Below are positions 1 through 39,116 of a stretch of DNA of 39,116 nucleotides, piece after piece. This DNA is from Mnemiopsis leidyi. Its lineage: Eukaryota; Ctenophora; Tentaculata; Lobata; Bolinopsidae. Both the position numbers and the translations under genes were made by a program. A model generated the notes under the pieces. That model had not been told where the DNA came from and did not search any database. It saw only the letters and a program-made list of their open reading frames with translations. The stretch's first letter is position 1. Every line of letters starts with the position of its first letter. The DNA lies in contig JH153369.1 in assembly GCA_000226015.1 (NCBI GenBank), positions 36,577-75,692 on the forward strand, given 5' to 3'.

Positions 1-2320
1 CTGTATAGACGGTACGTATATATATATATATATATATATACTACATATATCTCCCCTCCAGGAGTAAACTACTTGCCGCGCCACTTGATTTGTGCGTGAT
101 GAAAATAAACACTGAAGTGCATGAGAACTCTGCTAAAGGCCGTCTTGCGACGATAACACTTAATGAGTGTGGGATGAAAGCTAAAAAGTGGGATGACGCG
201 ATTTGAGGCTGTTTTGATAAGAAAATAATCCTGGCTTCACCCTTCGGCGTCGTTCAGGTCATAACCACTATTTTCTTCTGAAATTAATGATCTAACTTTG
301 ATGGATTGGGTGCCACAGGCATGACAAAAGAAAATATCATTATTAAAAACGTGGTGCGACATGAACTATGATGGTCACGTGACCAGTACAGAATTAATGA
401 AAGTAAGACTATAGTGACAGTATAAAAGGTGGAGGACTGTCAGATCTGGAGACGTGACTTTCGGTCGGTACTGGAAGTCGGGTATAATATTGCACTGAAC
501 GGGACGGGTGAATTGAAACGGAATTGCATTAATTGACTAACAAGAGGTCAGATAAAATCGGTAATTCTGCCGAGAACCAGATTACAAGATCGGCGGTGAC
601 AAAGGACGTGTCGAGCCAGTGGGATGGGGGTATTAGGGGTGGAGCTGAATAAAAAACCTAGCCTCGTCACTGATTAAATCAACATTACCGGCCGACCTAG
701 TGAAACAGTTCTTCTCCGCTACTACCCCTAGAAATAATAGATTCCCGATATATCGATAATTTCATTGTTGCGAGGAACAGGACCCAGGAATAGCAGTGCC
801 TAAAACTATCAGAGAGAGAGAGAGAGAGAAAAGGAAGAGGAACTTTCTTTATATTTCAAGAGATTCTATCGAATGTCGATCGGCGCAACCAAATATAAAA
901 AATAGTTAAACACTGAAGCTGACACCATTGTCGAGAATGTAAATATGGAAGGACAATGTGAGTAGGTATAAGAGTATATATTTAGAACGGTAATTAAATA
1001 CTCTGATCCTATTTCGATAATCTCCAGATCTCCCATAATCATAATTATAAGCAAATGATATGAATGTGAAAAAGTAATCAAAGAAATAATGAGGTCTACA
1101 TTGGTCTATTCACAGTATCGTGATAACAGAAAATACCAAGCGGCGCCTCACGATTAGCAGCCAATAAAAAATCTCGCGCTCCAATTTAGGTAATTCTGAT
1201 ATTTTTAATTTTCCTATAATATGTTCAAAATACGCCGACACGTTGAATAAATAATAAATATAATTTGAGCAGCAGCAGACGTTCGATTGAGACGAACTGA
1301 CTAAATCTACAGTACCACGGCTGTGCCAAATAACAAATAAAATGATAAGACAGTTGATAAGAGAGCTCATAACGAGGGAGAGCGAGAATACTCAGGAACG
1401 TTGCCCGATCAAACGTAGAGTCGGGAACCCAGGTCATAATGCACTAATAATCGACATTTCTATGAAATACTACACCTGGCTTCCGCAGAAGTTCTATTTT
1501 CGAGCCACAACCCACAACGACGTGAGTGGTTAACTAAGATAAGATTATTTTACATCAAAGCCGAATAATATCGATCATCGTTCCAGTCCGTATGACTATG
1601 TGGCGAACGGTAGTGCATTATAACGGTTAACGAGTATGAAGAGTGCCGGGAATTGATTTCTGATTTGTCAAGATCCCTATGATGAGGGCAGGGCGATGAT
1701 TAACGCCCAGGCAGCGGAAAACGTTAAGAACATTGAGCTGAGATTTAAAAATGTTCAGAAATATAGAAAATTGTAATAGGCACGATCACGTGGGTGGTCA
1801 CAGTAGTACAGTACCTGTATATATGTCACAGTACTTGTATTTATGTCACAGTACTTGTATTTATGTCACAGTACAGTATATTTTTACGCGATACGGTAGG
1901 AATCATACTGAGCTGGGACATTGCTGTTAGCCCTGGAATTTCGACCGTGGCAGGGCTATCTGCTATGTGGTAGTGACACTAGCAGAAGGAAATCTGTTGT
2001 GACGTTAGTTTAAGTTCAGTGGCAGTCAGGTACCGTCACCGAATCAACGACCCCCAACCCCCCCCCCTTCTAAAAGGAAACTTACTAATATAACAAACGA
2101 AAAGGAAGTTATATTTGCCAAAAATTCTGAAAAATATAAAACTTACAAAACAATACTAGAGAACTACAATAACAACGGACAGAAGACTTACCAAAGAATT
2201 AAACAGGGTAACATAAAAGTGCGGACAAACAAACAATCCGTAGAACGGACACACGAACAGGCAGACAGACAGACAGACAGACATACACATAGACAGACAG
2301 ACAAGCAGACAGACACTTAC
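1..2320. other. Intronic or unassigned left flank
   Basis: This stretch presumably lies in the intron after exon 2321-2431. It holds a (TA)n run at 21-40, a (GA)n run at 810-829, three copies of a 21-bp TATTTATGTCACAGTACTTG-like unit at 1804-1875, and a CAGA-rich simple repeat at 2260-2312. I found no exon with acceptable splice sites and phase. Confidence 0.6.
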
Positions 2321-33562
<31,242 letters not shown>

Positions 33563-33626
33563 CTAAAATTTTTGGAAAGTTCGAGAATTTCAGAGATGAG
33601 GTGACTAGCGGTTGATGGTGATACAC

Positions 33627-33688
33627 AGCCGCCGGTTCTTTTTTCTTCTGCTTCTTGACGCAGTGATATTGATCTTCTTAGTCTTAAA
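33627..33688 (-). CDS. Tentative upstream exon (FKTKKINITASRSRRKKNRR)
   Basis: After the acceptor CTATTATCTCAG, 62 nt read FKTKKINITASRSRRKKNRR and leave in phase 2 at CT|GTGTAT. That is the phase needed by the acceptor at 33563. The intron between them would be only 64 nt and the donor is weak. The basic, Arg-rich peptide suits a disordered N-terminus, but the exon depends on phase matching alone. Confidence 0.33.
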
Positions 33689-35031
33689 CTGAGATAATAG
33701 TCGTGTTAAAATTTGATGGTAAAATTTCTAATCATGAATAAGAATCTTATTTTTCGTCACTTAAAGCTCGGTTTCTGGCAAGATTGAATCACTGCAGAGT
33801 TACTTGGTATAATCTGATACAGAGAAGACATAAACCTTAAACCTTCTAAATAAAATTACGGAAAAGTAACCAATTTCTATACTAAAATAAAAGCAGGGGT
33901 ACCATCTAAATTCAGGTACTTTCATAGTCATCATTCTTCAAAGAACATAGATAAGTGCGTGATGCTTAACCTACTTTGTAATTTATTACTTGCCCTCTGT
34001 GACACTGTGAAGCAAATTGGGAATTATAGAAAGTAGGTTATGGAAATGTTTATAAATCAACGGTAAGAGCAGTACTTACAAACAAAATAATTTACGCAGA
34101 GCCTCAAAGCAGACGGATAATCTTTCCCATAATATGCATGCTTGCCTTCACCATTTTATTCGTTTAAAATAACTTTTATGACTTTTAAATCAAAAGATTG
34201 GAGTGTAGTATAATGGTTTATTAGCTTAAAAGCAGACGTTGACGTACTTAAGTTAATTAAAGTATTCCATAAAAAGTAAGCAGCAACAATAAACGAGCGA
34301 GGGAAAGGTCTAGTCAAATCAAAGGTGACCATGAAAACAGCTCACAGGACGAGAGCAAAAAATTTAAATGCAGTGTCGCTGTGACAATGAAATGTTTGAT
34401 GTCGGTTTTACAGGTGAAACAAAAAATCGATTTGATCGAGATGCCAACTGGCAAATTGAAGACAGATTATCAAATAAAATGATAAACTCATGACACATGA
34501 GAACAAATTAAACGATGATTGCCACTGTCGAAATTTCGAACAAGATCATAACGCCATGCATTAATCATAAACCCTATAGCGTGATGTTTGAAATCAAAAT
34601 TATTCTGTTGTTTGACAGTAGGCGCTGGCTTGACATTGGACCCACATATGACAGATAGCAGAACAGCCCAGAGCAAGAGTTGCACTGGAAAGTGCAACCG
34701 GAGCGTAGCGATAACTGTATCTTTGACCCGTAAAGCTGGTACCAGAACTGATAATTAACAAGAATTTAGAGCGGCCAATTCACAAGATCCACTGTTCTAG
34801 ACAGTAATGGGCCGCTGTAACATCGAAGACCAAAACAAAAGTTATCCGGGAGAAACTGGCCACTGTTACTGACGGTGACCTGACAGTTGCACTCACGGCA
34901 GTTCCGGAATTTGAATTCTGAATTTTAGAACTTTTAGTATTAAAGTGGTGATTTTGGGATAATCTCAATAAAGCATGTAGTTGCCAATTGAAGAGCGACT
35001 AAAAATAGAGGGCCTAAAAATTCAAACTAAC
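33689..35031. other. Probable 5' intron, no supported feature
   Basis: AT-rich sequence. A weak GTAAGT-flanked 23-nt candidate on the minus strand ending at 34073 was seen but lacks coding support. Nothing else is recognisable. Confidence 0.45.
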
Positions 35032-35079
35032 CTTTTCGAAAAGAGAAGGGAGAAACGCGCTTCTTAAACAAGCTGCCAT
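35032..35079 (-). CDS. Tentative first coding exon (MAACLRSAFLPSLFEK)
   Basis: ATG at 35079 (context TTTTGATGG) opens 16 codons ending at AAAAG|GTTAGT in phase 0, which matches the phase-0 acceptor at 33689. A pyrimidine-rich CCTTTTTTCAG lies just upstream, so a spliced 5' UTR is possible. The peptide MAACLRSAFLPSLFEK is hydrophobic and basic and could equally be the leader of an unrelated gene. Assignment to the C1-protein gene rests on strand and phase only. Confidence 0.3.
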
Positions 35080-35721
35080 CAAAACTGAAAAAAGGCGGGC
35101 GAGAAACAGAACTTGAGAAACGTGGAAACAAAGCTGCAAGCTGAAGACGCGGTGTTTAGCCCAAAAGTTTCTCTTGGACCCTTTGAAGTTTGTTCTACCG
35201 GAAACATTGGGAATTTCAAGCAAGTTTATCGGTGAAGTTGCTCGCTGGCGATCACATACTCAGCGGTCCGAAATACTCGATTACCGAGCTCAAAGAACGG
35301 GAAGGTTGACTGATGACTCCACGGAATTCCAGAGTCTGAAAGTTTCGCTATACGGGGTTCCCGACCGTCATCCAACTGCAACGAATATCTTTTGGGAGCC
35401 GTGTTTTCTACAAAGTTACACCTTTGATTCGTACATAAGAAAACAAAGTTGACGTCATGCTCCTTCCATAAACTTGTTTTCATTTAGATAACAAGGTTCG
35501 TGAAGATCAAGCCAGGAACAAAAGGTAAAATCGAGGAAACAAATTGCACAACGGTGACTTATATAGACTAACGACGGACCACTAAACAGTCCACACTTCA
35601 AAGAAAGATTCGGCAGGAAAAAATCAAGATTGCGTAACTGTCCTCGAACGACGAAATGATATGATGTCATCAGTTCTGCAATGGCGTCTCTGGCTTGACG
35701 ATAACGAGATTAGCGGGGAAA

Positions 35722-35745
35722 ATGGCTTCATCGAACATCTGGACT
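35722..35745 (+). CDS. Tentative plus-strand first coding exon (MASSNIWT)
   Basis: A good initiation context (GGGGAAAATGGC) is followed by eight codons, MASSNIWT, and a consensus donor ACT|GTAAGTTTAAG. It faces away from the minus-strand candidate at 35079, so the 640 bp between them could be a shared promoter. I found no phase-0 plus-strand exon downstream in the remaining 3.4 kb, so this may be chance. Confidence 0.2.
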
Positions 35746-37310
35746 GTAAGTTTAAGTAAAAATAGTAAATTATTAAATGTCGAAAATTCACTAACTGCCA
35801 TCTCAGTTGTGTACTCTCTAACGAACAACCAACACTATATGGTTGATTTAGCACTGGCAAAAACTTCTTTGAACTGCAAACCTGCGATTACTTTTGAACA
35901 TTTCCGGTTTTCGGATCTTTAGGAATAGGAAGTAATGGCAATCGTACATTTTAGCGAAGGTGATGAGCAGATTAGCACCTCAAAACAGTCTCAATAATTA
36001 AGTGTGAGCTCAGTTAGTTAGGAAGAAACGAGGTGCCAAAGCGATCTTGGCTTACTGCGATATGTGACGAAAGCAGCCGAAAATTAGGATGCTTTCTCTA
36101 CTGCAATTCTTCTACGGGAAAGTTCTGAGGGTTTGTTCTCAGTAATTTCAGACGATTGTTGGATGATAAATGCGGAAGTATCTAGACATGGATTTAAGGC
36201 TTTCATTGAAGGTATATTCTTTATTGCATTTCCAGCCTGATCGTGATTTAAACAAACTCCAAATACTTTAATTTAAACCCCACCGCCCCACCCCACTGAC
36301 CCATCCATTTAAATGAGTTTTACAATGCTGTTAGATACGTAGCAAGCAAACGTATGCTGGTATGCAAACGTATTTGTCACCGAAATTTCACGTATACCGA
36401 TTCCCAGACTTAATTTTTTCCGAAATACGTCTAAAATGTGTCCCTAATACACGCTCAGATTTAATTTAAATCTGCGCGACGCGCGTGTATTTCGGGCAAA
36501 TTTTAGACGTATTTCGGCAAAATTTAACAGGGTCAAATTTTTTTTTCCGTTCTAAATCATCAAACTTCACGTGTTCGTACATATTTCAAAAAATATTTAG
36601 AGCCAATTTTTGACGTATTTAACAACAATGGTATTTTAAATCATGCCGATCCTAGCAAACTAACGGTCGACAATTTACAAATTACTAAAAACTACAACTA
36701 AATTATTATGAACGGTTTTGGTTAAAAAACAAATCAAGGCCGACCGCGATCATAGCTATCACCGTAAACTCCAACTCGAAAATTAACCAAGAAACCAAAA
36801 AGAAGGTTGAAACTCAAAACATGAAGCTCTAAGACAAGGCTGATGACGGATAGTATCGGTTTAATCGCTTCACTGATACCTTGATACGGTCTAGTTGCCC
36901 TAATGAGATGTTGTCACAAAATCACAGAGTAAATATTTCAAACTGATATCTCGTCCCGTGTGCCGCATTGAAGCTGGATTTCGTGATTAAATTCATGCCG
37001 GTGATCTGCAATGAACGTTCATTTGATAAACAGTGAAATGCTGAATCCTGAAGAGATCGACCCTTAGTATTTTCATGAACGTAACTTGATTTCCAGAAAC
37101 TAATCATACACAAACAAATAGGATTATCAAAGTTTGGATAAAGAAAGATTGTCACATAAACTGGGGCTGACAAAGAAACGAATGAAAGATGAATCTTATA
37201 TGTTGTAAAAGACATCTTTAAAGACATGTTTAAATATTCTAACAGAGCTTAACTTAATAAACGGACACAAGTTTGTGCTTGAAACTTGGTAGTGGCTGTG
37301 TTAGAAGTGG
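35746..37310. other. Right flank, no supported gene
   Basis: A plus-strand segment at 36152-36211 has an acceptor (AATTTCAG) and a donor (GAAG|GTATAT) with one open frame (DCWMINAEVSRHGFKAFIE), but its phase does not join MASSNIWT. The rest is AT-rich, apart from the inverted repeat at 36420-36517. Confidence 0.45.
36420..36517. mobile_element. MITE-like imperfect inverted repeat
   Basis: CCGAAATACGTCTAAAAT at the left pairs exactly with ATTTTAGACGTATTTCGG at the right. ATACACGC/GCGTGTAT and CAGATTTAA/TTAAATCTG continue the pairing towards the centre. The roughly 98-bp palindrome with two short asymmetric bulges looks like a small fold-back element; no target-site duplication is evident. Confidence 0.5.
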
Positions 37311-37316
37311 TAACGT

Positions 37317-37637
37317 GGTCATGGTCACAACTAACAAAACAGATTAGTACTAGTAGTGGTCACAACTAACAAAACAGAGTAGTACTAGTAGTGGTCACAA
37401 CTAACAAAACAGAGTAGTACTAGTAGTGGTCACAACTAACAAAACAGAGTAGTACTAGTAGTGGTCACAACTAACAAAACAGATTTGTACTAGTAGTGTT
37501 CACAACTAACAAAACAGAATAGTACTAGTAGTGTTCACAACTAACAAAACAGAATAGTACTAGTAGTGGTCACAACTAACAAAACAGATTTGTACTAGTA
37601 GTGTTCACAACTAACAAAACAGAATAGTACTAGTGGT
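37317..37637. repeat. 35-bp satellite, about 9 copies
   Basis: The unit is GTGGTCACAACTAACAAAAC followed by AGAGTAGTACTAGTA, with GTGTTC and GATTTG variants that themselves alternate. Confidence 0.94.
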
Positions 37638-37639
37638 GA

Positions 37640-37784
37640 CAACTGCATTGTGTTTAAGTAATGGTACTTCATACAATCACTACTCTGTTTTATTAGTCGT
37701 ACCATGACCACAGTGGTCATGGTACGAATAATAAAACAGAGTAGTGATTGTATGAAGTACCATTACTTAAACACAATGCAGTTG
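37640..37784. repeat. 145-bp near-perfect palindrome
   Basis: Two 72-nt arms (37640-37711 and 37713-37784) are reverse complements around a single central A at 37712, with one mismatch seen. Arm sequence includes AAAACAGAGTAGT and GTGGTCA, which are pieces of the adjacent 35-bp satellite unit. Confidence 0.95.
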
Positions 37785-39022
37785 ACAGAAATAAAACCCG
37801 GTTGCCGGTAACAGATTGTGTTGGCAGTACGAAAACTCAGTTGGAATCAAAGTGGTCAGACATCTGATGACTTTTCCTCGTCAAGGATAAACCCTAACAA
37901 AGTATGTATCGAACAAACGAAGGTCAAATGTGGGTTTAGACATCTCACGACTCAACCATTGGGGACGATTCGCGAGGCACACATGGATATCAGATTACTC
38001 ATGCTGGATCAAACAATGAACGATTAGACTGAAGAGAACTCTGTGGATTAGAACTATGTTTAGACTCAGTCATTTAATGTACTAAACGAACTGCAAGTAA
38101 ACATACCATGCCTCGTAACATCGTTTTATTCAATAACTGAAATCGTTGTTTAACTTAAGGGGACAAGGTTTTTCAAATATTTTAAGTCGATGCGCTAATA
38201 TCATACGTAATTTAATTTCGCTGGTGTTCAATTTGGTTTACGTTGTTCGAAGGTGCAAAAAATGTCGCTGATAAATTTTCCATTTATTTCAATGATAATT
38301 AGAAACCACAGCCAAACGGCACGCTCAATTATATGACTCTTCCAAGAATCACGCGACTATAATATGTATGTCTGAATTATGAAACACACGATTTTTGCAA
38401 AATGAGAAAACGCAATTACAATACCAGCTCAGGACCTAATGATGCATTTTTCTTTTCCGATGCAGCGATGCCCATACATGGCCTTCGGAGATCGATGACC
38501 TTGATTGTTTACCGGCCATACCAGTAATGTATATGTTTGTTAGTAATTCTCATTCGGAGTACATCTGCAGTCGGCGACATTGAGGAGGTTGACGAACATC
38601 GAAACACAAATCAAACGTTAAGGTTAAAGGTAATCGATTTAGGAAAATCCCGGGCAGAAAGAAAGACGTTGGGGGGTATGATTACTAGCTGCATTAGCCA
38701 TGAACCTTGCTCATGATGAAATATGCAAGTACCGCTACCGGCTGATTGACAAGTTAGAAGACACTAAGTTTGCATTTCTCAACCTGATCAAATAAATACG
38801 TCAGAATCTCAGACAGTTTTCAAAAATTTAATTACTATGGTTCAAACATCAAAGTTCTTTTGACCATTTAAAGTGCAAGAGATGACTACGCGAGTACTTG
38901 AGAGATTGATGCAACATAAGCCTGCACCACCCATTTCAATTGGAACAATCGAGAAAGTACGTGATCGCTCATGTTGCAAACGCACAGTTAGCAGTTAGCA
39001 CAAAAGATAATAGATGAAACTC

Positions 39023-39024
<2 letters not shown>
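37785..39024. other. Right flank, no feature seen
   Basis: AT-rich sequence with only short open frames. One plus-strand frame (37818-38027) has no domain and starts with a non-ATG codon. Confidence 0.45.
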
Positions 39025-39101
<77 letters not shown>

Positions 39102-39116
39102 GAGAGAGAGAGTAGA
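39025..39116. repeat. (GA)n microsatellite at window end
   Basis: GA dinucleotides run almost uninterrupted to the last base. Confidence 0.95.

Overview
The window looks like nuclear DNA of an invertebrate animal. It is AT-rich with GT-AG introns, simple-sequence DNA, several minisatellites, a hAT DNA transposon and a tRNA-headed SINE-like repeat, and it has no bacterial-type operons. The two runs of exactly ten N (14400-14409 and 27510-27519) show it is a scaffold piece. I cannot name the phylum.

Most of the window is one large minus-strand gene, assembled by eye from splice sites and codon phase. Its 5' end lies near 33.6-35.1 kb and it runs leftwards past position 1. The order is: tentative 5' exons (35032-35079, 33627-33688); a large exon (32285-33562); exons at 31938-32011, 31568-31651 and 19657-19711; a second large exon (17018-17932); a 25-nt microexon (16297-16321); then exons at 15179-15305, 14851-14947 and 2321-2431. 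Every junction from 33562 down to 2321 keeps reading phase, apart from one apparent single-base frame break at 33444. The product is long, polar and probably mostly disordered. It has many basophilic phosphosite-like motifs (RRxS and similar), a so-far unnamed helical repeat of about 27-29 residues, and an atypical C1 zinc finger split by an intron of about 12.4 kb. The C1 spacing (C-x11-C between the second and third Cys) resembles the Lbc-type RhoGEFs (GEF-H1, AKAP13, p190RhoGEF), so a RhoGEF with its DH-PH module off the left edge is my best guess, not a demonstrated identity. Two further ATG-initiated exons (25437-25517 and 22578-22622) have the same donor phase as 31568-31651 and are probably alternative first coding exons.

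The introns carry repeats: (GT)n at 14.3 kb, minisatellites at 9.7, 10.1, 20.2 and 24.4 kb, a 2,430-bp hAT element at 27153-29582 with an exact 8-bp target-site duplication and a decayed transposase C-terminus, and a SINE-like element at 30.1 kb. The right end (35.1-39.1 kb) has a possible plus-strand first exon, a MITE-like inverted repeat, a 35-bp satellite next to a 145-bp near-perfect palindrome, and a terminal (GA)n tract. The remaining open frames are compatible with chance.
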